Shown: positions 1 to 8,789 of the stretch, piece by piece
Layout of the letters: each line of letters opens with the position of its first letter
Position numbering within the stretch: position 1 is the first letter of the stretch
IMG/VR virus record: IMGVR_UViG_3300037071_006337
Location: 1-23,409 of that record
Length of the DNA: 23,409 nucleotides
Direction: 5' to 3' (one strand)
From: a virus
Made by a program: the position numbers and the translations under genes
The notes under the pieces: generated by a model
Told to the model about the DNA's origin: nothing
Databases searched by the model: none
Seen by the model: only the letters and a program-made list of their open reading frames with translations

Positions 1-1753
1 CGCGCCCGCGCAAGACAAACTGCCGCGCCGTCAACACGGCGTTGCTCACAGCGGCAGCAATCGCAGCGGGCACGATGTTCGTAATGGCAGGCACTGGCGT
101 CGGTTGATTCGCCTGCACGATTTCACCGGCTCCAATGTCAAGACTGCTCGTAAAATCGAACAGGCGGAAAGTTGAAAACGTAGGCGTTCCCGCTATGCCA
201 ATATGCTGCGCCTCAAAAGTCACTTGCACCAGAATTTTGCTGCTCGCGCTTTTGGGCACGATGGTCACCGCCACGCCATTAAAATTCGCGAGCGCCGTGG
301 ACGAATGCGAGTTGCCTGCATCCGTGACGGTCACCACTTGCAGCACCTGACCGGAGAGGAACGGCAGCGTCGGCAGTTGGGCGAGCGGCACCTTGGTCGT
401 GGCATCGAGCGACGCCACGCCGTTCGCCGCGCCGCGCATCGACATTGGAATGAAGTCGCCCCCGGCAGCGGCGAGCGCGACGAGCGTCTCGGTCGCGTCC
501 GGGTTCACGTAGCGCATGGCAAACATGCCCGTATCCGACTCGTACCACTGCTGCCCCTGCTTCATGCCGGCCGGCTGCGGGTCCTGCACGATCGTGCCCG
601 TAACGTCGGCCTTGAGCAGGTATTGATTATGCGGGTCGAGCAGCGCCACGTGGCCGGCAATCGCCGCGGCGTCCAGCACCATGACCTCGTCGGTGCGCGC
701 CAGGTCGGCGGCGGCAGCTGCGCCGGCGAAGCCCTGCACCTTGCCGGTGTAGCCGCCGCCGCTGCGCGCCACGACCTGCGCCCACGCCGCGCCGATGCGG
801 CCGTAGATATTGCCGTCCAGAGGCGCTTCGCCGACGCCGCTCGCCGCGGCCCAGTCGCTGGCGATGGTCGCCCAGCCGGCCGGCCCCTGCTGGCTGCCCA
901 CGTAGCGGTAGACGATGGTGTCGGTCGACTTCCAGCGGTAGTAGATGATTTCGTTGGAGGCGCGCGTGATCGCGCTCGCGTTGGCCTGCGCATTCCAGCC
1001 GCCTTGCACCGTGCCCTGCGCGTCGCCCGTGGCATTGGAGACGATGTTCTTGGTGATGACGCTGCCCGTGAACGTATCGACGTAGGCTTTGTTGGCCGCC
1101 TCAACCGGCAGGGTCGGGAACGCCGACGGCAGGCGCAGCGCGCCGGTCAGCGTGCCGCCCGTCAGCGGCAGGTAGCCGGCGGCGGCATCCAGCGTCTTGA
1201 GGTATTGCGGGTGATCGTCGTCGGCCAGCCCGGTCAGCGCGCCGTGGTCGGTGATGCCAGGCCCGGGCACGCCGGTCGGCGGCGGCAGCAGCTGGATATT
1301 GCCTGCCAGGTCGAAGCCCAGGATAGAGTTGGCGCGCGCGGCCGGGTAAGGCAGCACGAGGTTGGTCGAACCTACCGGCTCCAGCACGGGCGCGCGTATG
1401 GAGTTGGCGATGAACCCGGCTTCTTCCTGCGCGATCATGGTCAACTTGTCCAGCGCCTGCTCGTGCGTCTCCGCCGGGAACGGATCGAACGGCCGGTAGT
1501 CGACGAGCTGGGTCGCAGGCACGGAGCGGCGCAGCGTCAGGTTCTCGCCGGCGAGCGGCGCGACGGCCAGCGTCACCTCGCCGCCGAACTGGTTGCCTAC
1601 GCCCGTAACCGTGTAGCCCGTGACCGGCAGCAGCGCGCCGTTGACCCAGACCTGCAGGTGCTCGGCCGTGATGATATAGAACGGGTAAGTGAATACGGTG
1701 CTGGCGCCGTTGCCGACGTAGCTGACGGTGGAGACTAGCGTTGCGACGGTCAT
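1..1753 (-). CDS. Tail fibre, T7 gp17-like N-terminus (3' end outside window)
   Basis: Reading the minus strand from the ATG at 1753 gives an open frame of about 584 codons that runs off position 1, so the C-terminus is missing. Residues about 8-110 match the T7-type fibre anchor that attaches to the tail: YVGNGASTVFTYPF, then VWVNGALLPVTGY, then RRSVPATQLVDYRPFDPFPAETHEQALDKL in pieces. Next come two collagen-like or collar-type motifs known from many tail proteins, GLADDDHPQYL near residue 165 and LLDPHNQYLLK near 380, and an AANKAYVD repeat motif near 212. The distal part (from about residue 480) contains VTIVPKSASSKILVQV, typical of exchangeable fibre tip modules. The start overlaps the stop of the upstream gene as ATGA, with GGAG five bases before it. 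The fibre should bind the host surface receptor. The last 300 bases before the window edge are clearly AT-richer than the rest of the gene, suggesting an exchanged tip. Confidence 0.88.
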   Translation of the reverse strand, partial: MTVATLVSTVSYVGNGASTVFTYPFYIITAEHLQVWVNGALLPVTGYTVTGVGNQFGGEVTLAVAPLAGENLTLRRSVPATQLVDYRPFDPFPAETHEQALDKLTMIAQEEAGFIANSIRAPVLEPVGSTNLVLPYPAARANSILGFDLAGNIQLLPPPTGVPGPGITDHGALTGLADDDHPQYLKTLDAAAGYLPLTGGTLTGALRLPSAFPTLPVEAANKAYVDTFTGSVITKNIVSNATGDAQGTVQGGWNAQANASAITRASNEIIYYRWKSTDTIVYRYVGSQQGPAGWATIASDWAAASGVGEAPLDGNIYGRIGAAWAQVVARSGGGYTGKVQGFAGAAAAADLARTDEVMVLDAAAIAGHVALLDPHNQYLLKADVTGTIVQDPQPAGMKQGQQWYESDTGMFAMRYVNPDATETLVALAAAGGDFIPMSMRGAANGVASLDATTKVPLAQLPTLPFLSGQVLQVVTVTDAGNSHSSTALANFNGVAVTIVPKSASSKILVQVTFEAQHIGIAGTPTFSTFRLFDFTSSLDIGAGEIVQANQPTPVPAITNIVPAAIAAAVSNAVLTARQFVLRGR

Positions 1754-4700
1754 TTGAACTCCAGTGCAGGCGGTAGCTCGATTTCACGGCGCGATTGCGG
1801 CACTATAGCACGTCCGGCGCTCGGGTCGCGAGCGAGCAGCAATTGAACGAATTGCTGCAGGGTCATGTTGGCTTCGCGCGCCGACTTCTCGAGGCCGCCG
1901 ACTTCGCCGCGCTCGACCATCGGCAGCAGCGTCTCGGTCATGAAGACGGCCTCGCCCTTCTGCCTGCCGAAGGCAATGGCCTGGTCCAGCATCAGGCCTT
2001 GGAAAGCAGGCGTCGTGTTCTTGTAGTCGAACCGATTGATCATGATGTTGACGGCCTCGCGCCGCGCGAACCCGACCTGCTTGATCAGCTCGTCGTAGAT
2101 CATGCCCTTGCCGCCGTCGAGGTCCAGGAGCTCGATCTGGATCAGCTTGCTGCCGAAGTCGAAGCGGCTGGCCACCTCGGATATCCGCACGCCGTGCTTG
2201 ACCAGCTCGCGCGACGCAGGATCGTCGCGCAACTCGCGCATGGGCATAGGCAGCAGGCTCTTGACGATATCCGGGCCTTCCGGCACCTTGACCGCGCCGT
2301 CCCAATAGCGCGCCGGGCGCAGCGTGTCGCGGATGCCGGGGAAGCGGATGGCAAAGTCCTCTCGCACGGAGTTGAAAAGGTCGTCGACGAAGCCCGTGCT
2401 GCCGAAGCCGGGGCTCTTGGTGCGGCTACGCGCGCGCTCGGTCTGGTCGTGCATGCGCGCAACCGATGCCTGCGCGCCGCCGTAGGGCATGAAGCCCGTG
2501 GCAACGCCGCCGAGGTAGGCGATAAGCCTGGCCTGGGTACTGGTTGCGTCGAACAGGCGCTTGAACCCCTCCATGTAAGACGCTTCCAGCATGTATTCCG
2601 AGATAGCGCCCACACCCGTCATGATTTCTTTCACGATGTCGGTCTCGAGGCGCGCGAAGCGCGCGCGCTCCGCGGCCGTTGCCAGGCCCGCAACCAGCCC
2701 TATGACTGGATCGGCCCAGTTGCGGTAGCTGACGTAGTGGTTGCCGACTTTGAAGGAGTAAGGCAGCCAGCCAAGGTCCTCGAGCGCCTTGCGCTGCGCC
2801 GGGTCTTCGGGGCCGCCGCCCGTGATTTGCATGGACGCGAACAGCGGATACAGCGCGGCCGTGACGCTGACGCCTAGGACGATCTTGCCGAGCGCGATGT
2901 CGCCTTGCGCGCCGCCGGCCATGACCTGCCGCCACAGGCGCGGCGATGCCGCGGCCAGCACGCTTGCTTCCACCTGCGAGTCCATGATGCGCGCCGGCGT
3001 CTTGATCCACGGCACGATGAACTGCAGGTAAGGCTGCGCCTTGGCCAGCCGGTGCAGGTGCTCGCCCATTATGATGAAGAACCCGGCATTGCGCGGATCC
3101 TCGGCGCTCGCCTGCATCACGATCTTCTTGCCCTGCTCCAGCGCGTCCTGCTGCAGGTGGTAAGGCGGGTCCATCATGAGGTTCTCGACGTGACGCCACA
3201 GCGCGTCGCCGCTCAGGCCTTTGGTCAGCCCGTCGCGGTAAGCCAGCCCGGTCAGCTCGGCCATGAAACCCGGCACCATCATCGCCTCGTCGACGGCTTT
3301 CATGACGCGGAACGCCGGCGTGGCCACGGCCTCGCTGACGTTGGGCGACATGCCCATGCCGAAGCGCGACAGGAAACCGCCGGGGGCAGAGAATTGCTCG
3401 TAGATCGCGCTGCTGCCGATTTCTTTGCCGCCATACGCGCCGAGCTGGGTCTCGCCCGTCGCCAGCGTGTGCCAGAAGAACTTCAGCCCGTGGTAAAGGC
3501 CGTTGACGCCGGCTACCATCGAGGCGGTCAGCTCGCCGCCGGAGTAATACTCGCGGCTGCCGATGCCTAGCGCGTGGCGCGCCTCGCCGATGCCCGCCGC
3601 GGCCGTGCGCGCAGCCGTTTCGTAGAACATCATGACGGGCGCGCTGAGCATGTTGTAACCTTGCGTCGCGAAGCCTGACAGGTTGTTGGCTTTCCAGAAC
3701 TCGATCCAGGCCTCGAGCGGGGTATGCCGCTCCATCGCGCCCTTGAGCGCAATCGCCGGGTCCACGCCCATGTCCAGCTGCTTGGTCAAGGCGATGGCGC
3801 TATTGACCAGCGCCTCGGGATCGCCGCCGGTGCTGGCGTTGAGCGCGGCCATGATGGCGCGCAGGTCATCGCCTTGCAGCACGTCCGCCACCATCTGCTG
3901 CTGGCTTAGCGCGCGCGCCACCTCGCGCGTCTGGCCCTTGGTAAAGCTGACGAACGCGACCAGCTGCTCGGCCGTCTTAGTATACTCCAGCAGCATGTCG
4001 GCGCGCGGTTTGCCGCCGGCGTTGCTGTTCTGGTATATCTCACGGGCCAGCCGCGCGGTCTTGTCGCCCAGCGTGGCGATCACGGTGCGCAGCGCGAACA
4101 GCTGGCGGTCGTTAGCCAGGCCTTCCTGCGTCAGCGCCTGGGCCACGGCGTCGTAGTCGAAGCCCTGGGCGCGTATGGAGGCGTGCGTGCGCGGCGCCTG
4201 ATGCAGCTGCTCGCCAATCACGTCGAGCATGTCGCCCATCTCGTCGGCCGTGCGGACCATGTGCAGCAGCTTGCCTGGGTCGTTCTGCGCCAGGTCGACC
4301 AGCTCTGGATACTCCTGCGCGGGCGCGCCCGGGTGATGGCGCTCGAGGTTGATTTCGCCGCTCGTGCCGTGCACCGCGCGCGGGCTCGGCGCGCCCTCGG
4401 CAATCGGCACGGGCGGCACGCCGCCTTGCGCCTGCGCCTGCAGGTCCGTACGGCGCGCCTGCGCGCCCTGCTGGCGCGCCTTGCGCATGCTCAGCAGCGC
4501 CTCGTCCATCAGCTGGCGCTCGGTTGCGCTCAGGCCTGCGCCGATGGAGCCCACGGGCGCTGCGCCCTTGACGGCCGCAGCAACGCCGCGCGAAGAGCGG
4601 CCAAGGATGCGCCCCAGCGCGGTGCCCATGCCGGCAACCTGCACGGCATCCTGGTCCTGCGGCAGCGAGTCCAGCAAGTGCCCGTAGGCCAGGCTATCCT

Positions 4701-4776
4701 CCATAGCCGGCTGCGAGCCCTCGAGCTCGGCTTGCAGCGCAGAGCCGCCGAAAAAATCGGGCGATTCGTTCCTCAT
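1750..4776 (-). CDS. Large internal virion / DNA-ejection protein (1008 aa)
   Basis: A 1008-aa protein lying between a second giant protein and the tail fibre, the place where T7 carries its last ejection protein (gp16). Residues about 580-700 hold a pattern I know from giant phage polyvalent virion proteins: FIVPWIKTPARIMDSQVE, then ITGGGPEDPAQRKALEDLGW, PYSFKVGNHYVSYRNWADP and a short hydrophobic stretch. The N-terminal third is Ala/Gln-rich and helical in character. No lytic transglycosylase or protease motif is visible. The start is set at the ATG at 4776 because it overlaps the preceding stop (ATGA) and follows AAGGAA at seven bases. The open frame continues 46 codons further upstream, but that part is Arg-rich and is a shadow of the preceding gene. 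The exact role (injection channel, core, or passenger enzyme) is inferred from position and family resemblance only. Confidence 0.85.
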   Translation of the reverse strand: MRNESPDFFGGSALQAELEGSQPAMEDSLAYGHLLDSLPQDQDAVQVAGMGTALGRILGRSSRGVAAAVKGAAPVGSIGAGLSATERQLMDEALLSMRKARQQGAQARRTDLQAQAQGGVPPVPIAEGAPSPRAVHGTSGEINLERHHPGAPAQEYPELVDLAQNDPGKLLHMVRTADEMGDMLDVIGEQLHQAPRTHASIRAQGFDYDAVAQALTQEGLANDRQLFALRTVIATLGDKTARLAREIYQNSNAGGKPRADMLLEYTKTAEQLVAFVSFTKGQTREVARALSQQQMVADVLQGDDLRAIMAALNASTGGDPEALVNSAIALTKQLDMGVDPAIALKGAMERHTPLEAWIEFWKANNLSGFATQGYNMLSAPVMMFYETAARTAAAGIGEARHALGIGSREYYSGGELTASMVAGVNGLYHGLKFFWHTLATGETQLGAYGGKEIGSSAIYEQFSAPGGFLSRFGMGMSPNVSEAVATPAFRVMKAVDEAMMVPGFMAELTGLAYRDGLTKGLSGDALWRHVENLMMDPPYHLQQDALEQGKKIVMQASAEDPRNAGFFIIMGEHLHRLAKAQPYLQFIVPWIKTPARIMDSQVEASVLAAASPRLWRQVMAGGAQGDIALGKIVLGVSVTAALYPLFASMQITGGGPEDPAQRKALEDLGWLPYSFKVGNHYVSYRNWADPVIGLVAGLATAAERARFARLETDIVKEIMTGVGAISEYMLEASYMEGFKRLFDATSTQARLIAYLGGVATGFMPYGGAQASVARMHDQTERARSRTKSPGFGSTGFVDDLFNSVREDFAIRFPGIRDTLRPARYWDGAVKVPEGPDIVKSLLPMPMRELRDDPASRELVKHGVRISEVASRFDFGSKLIQIELLDLDGGKGMIYDELIKQVGFARREAVNIMINRFDYKNTTPAFQGLMLDQAIAFGRQKGEAVFMTETLLPMVERGEVGGLEKSAREANMTLQQFVQLLLARDPSAGRAIVPQSRREIELPPALEFK

Positions 4777-7700
4777 TGAATTTCCTTGTCTTCCTGCCCG
4801 GCTATCACGGCGGCCCCGGCGGCAGCGCCCATTGGAACGCCGGCCGGAATCTTCTTTGCCGGATCGCCTTCGAGCAGCTTCTTGGCCAACCCGTCGTTGA
4901 GCCTGACGCCCCAAACCTTGACCTTCTGCGAACTGCCTGGCGCGATCGGCATCTCGACCAGCTCGACCTTAGCGCCGTAGCGCTTCAGGAATTTCTCCAT
5001 CTCGTTCTTGACTTTCTTGTTGTAATCGTGAAACGAGCCCGGGTCATACGTAACTTTCTCAGTAAGGTCCATGCTCACCTGGTGCGGCTGCGGCGCGGGC
5101 ATTAGCTCGTTCATAGTTTCGCCGTAGGCGCGCGCCCGCTCTATCATACTGCGCAAATCCTTGGCATGCGCCTCGGGCAGCTTGTCGGCCAGCTCTTCGA
5201 CTTCGGCCATCGTCAAGATTTCGCCGGTGTTTGTGCGCCGCCCGTATTTATCATAAGTATCCAGGCGTATCTCGTCGCGGCCATGCTGATCAGGCGTAAA
5301 CCGCACATCGCCTTCAAGATACTTGGGCCCTTCGCTAGGATAGCGCATCTGCGCCACCTCGGTCGTCGTCCAGCCAAACCAGTCTTTGCCCGAGCGCGCG
5401 GCGTCGAACAGCTCGGCCTTGAAGATATTGGTTTGTGCGCTATGCGCAAAGATCTGCTCGGGCAGCGCCTGGAATTTTGCAGGCATGCCGGGCACGGGCT
5501 TGCGCATCTTCTCCTCGCTCCAGATAGGGTCCTTGCGCATGGCTACGCGCTGCCCCGGCGTCGTATCCTCCCAGTTCTGCGGCAGACGCTTCAGCACGCG
5601 CCGGGCGGCCGAGGCGTCTTTAGCCGCGGCTTCCTTGGCCTGGCGATAAGTGGTCCATACAAAATCATCGTAAGTCGCTGCGCCCAGTATCGGCTCATCG
5701 ACCGCGGACGCCGTAGCCGCGCCGGCCAGCTTCTTCTTGCGCTCCAGGAAAAGCTGCTCCGCAGCATAGCGCGCCTTGACAAGATCGCTTTGCCCTTCAT
5801 CGATGAAGTGCATGGTCTCGCCGTTGAGCAAGCGGCGGAAGCTGGAGTAGGCGAAACCGACGATGCCCTTGGCTTTGCCGCCGGGATGAATAGAAGGGCC
5901 GGCAATCTGCAAGCCTTCAGGGTGAATATACGTGTGCGCCTGATGGCCGAGCGGATCGACGCCGTTGCGGACCTGCCCGCCGGGTTCGAAATTGCCGAGC
6001 AGCGTCGAGTAACGTATATCTTGATAGTCGAATTGGAAATGCGGCAATACGCGATTAAGGTCCTCAGGCGTGACCACTGCGCCCATATTGATGGCCATTT
6101 TGTCTAGCTCCTCCCAGATATTCATTATGATATCGCGATCTGCGGTCAAAACTTGCTGCCATTTGGCGCGCGCCTGATCAGTGCGCGCGCGCTCCAGCAT
6201 GCGCGTATGCTTTATCTCTTCTTCCATCCAGGACATGAGGTCCCTCAGCATGCCCTTCGCCTCGTATGCGCTTGCCCCGGTAATCATATGCTCGATGCCA
6301 TGAATACCCGGCGGGACCTGGCCGTCGGAAATAGCCGCGCGTCTTGCCTCATACGCTACTTTTTCCATGTGACGCCCAACGGCTATCTCGCCCTCGATAT
6401 CTCCCCCAGTTTCGATAAGGTAATTGAGCTCGCTGCGCAGGCGCTGGTATTCGGGATTGCTGTTAAGCAGGTGCGTCTGCCATGCCACGGTTTGGCGCAC
6501 CTGCGGTATAAGCGGATAGCGCTGGATCTTGACCAGGTTGTCGTCTATGAAATCCAGCACTTCTTCTTTCTTCATCCGGCGCGCGGCGTTCTCCGGGCTC
6601 TTTAGAAATTCCTCTAGACCCATCGCGGCTATCTCGTCTTCGCGCACGTCCTGCTTGCCCTTGCGAAAGCCGGGTTTGTCGCCTTTGCCCATTACAACAT
6701 TTGCCCATTCCGTGCCGGTCATGACGCCCATCGGAGAATTGGCAACATGGTATTGCACGGGAGAGTAATAACCCGTAGACGGATCAATGAACACGCGGCT
6801 ATTAGGATCACGAGGCAGCGGCGGCGGGTTAACGATCGGCGGCAACGGCGGCTCGGCAGGCTGCGCCGGCCGGGCGGACTGAACTTGGGGGTCGAAGTCA
6901 GGTATGCCGCCCCAGGCCTGGCCATGCGGACCGGCAATTTGCCCTGGCAACATATCAAATGCGTCCAGCACGGCTAAACCGCTATCTGTCTCTTGCAAGT
7001 ATGCGCGCGTCTCCGGCGACAGCGCGCCGTCGCCCATCTCGGTGCGGACTCGGCTTTCCAAGGTTTCGCCGTAATAAGGATTTTCGTAAATCCATGTATC
7101 GATCAAGCTGCTAAGCGTTGGGCCGTCCTGCAGCGGCTCGCCTAGCTGGTTACCAGTAGCCGCGCGGTCGCGCCGGATCAGGTCTGCGGCCTGTTCGCGC
7201 GTAATACCATGCATATCCATAGTAGCCTGAACCTCGGCTTCATGGAACCGCGCCCGCGTCTCGAGGTCGGCGCGGTCTTGCCCTTGCTGCACAAGCGCGC
7301 GATCCTGCGCCAAGACCGGATCGCCTTCCTCGAATGGCCGCTGTCGTAAAAATTCCTCTGATTCCGGCGTAAGCTGCCTCGCTTCTATATCTTGCTGGAC
7401 AGCGCGCTCGGCTGGCGTCGGCATGCGCTCGACAGTCTGCACGGCGCCTTCACCGGCTGGAATATACTCGCCCTCTATAGGACGCGGATTGACGTTGACC
7501 GAAGGCAGGTTTGGCAAGTCATTCCGCCTGAACCCCTTGATGCCGCGCGCAATGGCTTGGCCGCCTTTGAGCAGCGCAGCCATGACTTCAGGCGCGGCCG
7601 CACTGCCGACCGCGTATCCCGCCCCGCCCTCGACCGCGCTTGCGGCCAGCTCGGCGCCCGTTGGATCGCGTCCGCTCACCGATGCCTTGGCCGTTGCGCC

Positions 7701-8789
7701 CGCCGCGCCGACCGGCGCGCCGACCGCCGCGCCCAGCGCCATGCGCTTGAAGAAGTCCATCGCAGCCGCGCGCCCTGCCGACACCATGGTTAGCTTGCCG
7801 ACGCCCATGCCGACGTAGTTCGTGGGATCAAGGATCACGCGCCTGGCATTAGACAGCTGGCCAAGGAACGACCGCTCTATATTGGTCTGGCTCCAGGACT
7901 CGAGCGCCTGGGCATACGCCTGATGTATCTCGGTCGGCGCATTCTTGGCCTTTAGCATAATCATAGGCCATGTCCAGATATTGAGGTCGAGGTCGCGCAT
8001 ATGCTCGGCCAGCCAGCGCGCCGCGGCGGCGTCAGTGTCATTAAACTCCATGCCAGTATAATGCTTGTGCAGCGTCTTGCCTAGTTTTTGAAACTGCGGA
8101 TCGGCCATGCGCACCGTAAAATCCATGCTTTGCGGCGAGGGCGGGTATAGGCCGACTAGGCCTGCGCCGGCGCGGTCCGTGGCGCCCAGCGCCCCCCACT
8201 TCTGCATGCTCTGGTTGAACTGGTCCACGATACTGTATTGGCGCGCAGAATCCGTGCCTGCGCGCCAGGCTGCGCGCTTCTGGCTTTCGCGCCAGTGCGG
8301 ATGCGCGGCAGAAAAGTCGGTATAAGTCTTATGGCTGTTCTGGAAAGCGCCGGCCACCGCAGATAGCCCGACGACATCCTGGTCAGGGCGCTCGCCGCCC
8401 ATACGGGTATACGAGCCCGTAAGCTGGCCAACGCCATAAGCCGCATTGCCCGCGTAGTCCTTGAGCACGACGCTCTTGACCGGGGCGCCTGTCGCCAGGT
8501 CGTGGCCCGCTACATTCTGCGAGTTTGGCGTAAAGTAACGATTAGGAAGCTCGCCGGTATCAAGGTTAGTGCCGGCGCAATATGCCCCAACGTAGTTGTA
8601 GTCCTGCTTGCCCCAATTAACCTTGGCCGGATCGCTTACTTTTTGCCAGGACTTCTGCGCCTCGGCCGTTTGCGCCTCGGTCTTCACCGCCTCCAGTGAG
8701 GCGCGCTCTTCGGCCAGCGCCTGACTACCCGGCGTCGACTCCTCCAGAAGCTGATGGCGCGCATGGGTAAACCGCTCCTCAGTATTCAT
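4773..8789 (-). CDS. Giant polyvalent internal virion protein (1338 aa)
   Basis: The largest gene in the window, in the position of T7 gp16. Its C-terminal 350 residues carry, in order, a degenerate form of a module seen in large polyvalent phage proteins: MHFIDEGQSD (residues 993-1002, usually an E-x-QSDW box), GWTTTEVAQMRY (about 1139-1150, usually a WTTG-x-Q-x-x-RY box), SFHDYNKKVKNEMEKFLKRY (about 1252-1271, usually FYDK-x-LP) and KVWGVRLNDGLAKKLLEG (about 1291-1308). Residues about 349-405 are Ala/Gly-rich with two weakly hydrophobic stretches, possibly a membrane-inserting segment. Residues about 600-660 are Pro-rich, a likely linker. I saw no transglycosylase Glu motif such as T7 gp16 has. 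The start (ATG 8789) overlaps the upstream stop as ATGA, with AGGGA upstream. Parts of the gene are AT-richer than its neighbours. It is probably packed in the head and ejected with the DNA. Confidence 0.85.
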   Translation of the reverse strand: MNTEERFTHARHQLLEESTPGSQALAEERASLEAVKTEAQTAEAQKSWQKVSDPAKVNWGKQDYNYVGAYCAGTNLDTGELPNRYFTPNSQNVAGHDLATGAPVKSVVLKDYAGNAAYGVGQLTGSYTRMGGERPDQDVVGLSAVAGAFQNSHKTYTDFSAAHPHWRESQKRAAWRAGTDSARQYSIVDQFNQSMQKWGALGATDRAGAGLVGLYPPSPQSMDFTVRMADPQFQKLGKTLHKHYTGMEFNDTDAAAARWLAEHMRDLDLNIWTWPMIMLKAKNAPTEIHQAYAQALESWSQTNIERSFLGQLSNARRVILDPTNYVGMGVGKLTMVSAGRAAAMDFFKRMALGAAVGAPVGAAGATAKASVSGRDPTGAELAASAVEGGAGYAVGSAAAPEVMAALLKGGQAIARGIKGFRRNDLPNLPSVNVNPRPIEGEYIPAGEGAVQTVERMPTPAERAVQQDIEARQLTPESEEFLRQRPFEEGDPVLAQDRALVQQGQDRADLETRARFHEAEVQATMDMHGITREQAADLIRRDRAATGNQLGEPLQDGPTLSSLIDTWIYENPYYGETLESRVRTEMGDGALSPETRAYLQETDSGLAVLDAFDMLPGQIAGPHGQAWGGIPDFDPQVQSARPAQPAEPPLPPIVNPPPLPRDPNSRVFIDPSTGYYSPVQYHVANSPMGVMTGTEWANVVMGKGDKPGFRKGKQDVREDEIAAMGLEEFLKSPENAARRMKKEEVLDFIDDNLVKIQRYPLIPQVRQTVAWQTHLLNSNPEYQRLRSELNYLIETGGDIEGEIAVGRHMEKVAYEARRAAISDGQVPPGIHGIEHMITGASAYEAKGMLRDLMSWMEEEIKHTRMLERARTDQARAKWQQVLTADRDIIMNIWEELDKMAINMGAVVTPEDLNRVLPHFQFDYQDIRYSTLLGNFEPGGQVRNGVDPLGHQAHTYIHPEGLQIAGPSIHPGGKAKGIVGFAYSSFRRLLNGETMHFIDEGQSDLVKARYAAEQLFLERKKKLAGAATASAVDEPILGAATYDDFVWTTYRQAKEAAAKDASAARRVLKRLPQNWEDTTPGQRVAMRKDPIWSEEKMRKPVPGMPAKFQALPEQIFAHSAQTNIFKAELFDAARSGKDWFGWTTTEVAQMRYPSEGPKYLEGDVRFTPDQHGRDEIRLDTYDKYGRRTNTGEILTMAEVEELADKLPEAHAKDLRSMIERARAYGETMNELMPAPQPHQVSMDLTEKVTYDPGSFHDYNKKVKNEMEKFLKRYGAKVELVEMPIAPGSSQKVKVWGVRLNDGLAKKLLEGDPAKKIPAGVPMGAAAGAAVIAGQEDKEIQ

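Noticed and set aside
203-1738. 511-codon plus-strand open frame opposite the tail fibre
   Set aside because: It is a shadow of the fibre gene, which shows T7 gp17-like anchor and DDHPQY motifs on the minus strand. The antisense translation is Arg/Val/His-rich without motifs.
1101-1787. 228-codon minus-strand open frame at the fibre start
   Set aside because: It is out of frame with the motif-bearing fibre frame starting at 1753, and its composition is Arg/Gly/Ala-rich as in shadows.
1801-1808. CACTATAG on the plus strand, resembling the core of a T7 promoter
   Set aside because: Only eight bases match, it points against all genes, and no T7-type polymerase gene or second copy is visible.
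4773-8789. Lytic transglycosylase or lysozyme domain in the gp16-position protein
   Set aside because: The catalytic Glu with the usual following G-x-x-Q-type motifs was looked for in the N-terminal region and not found.
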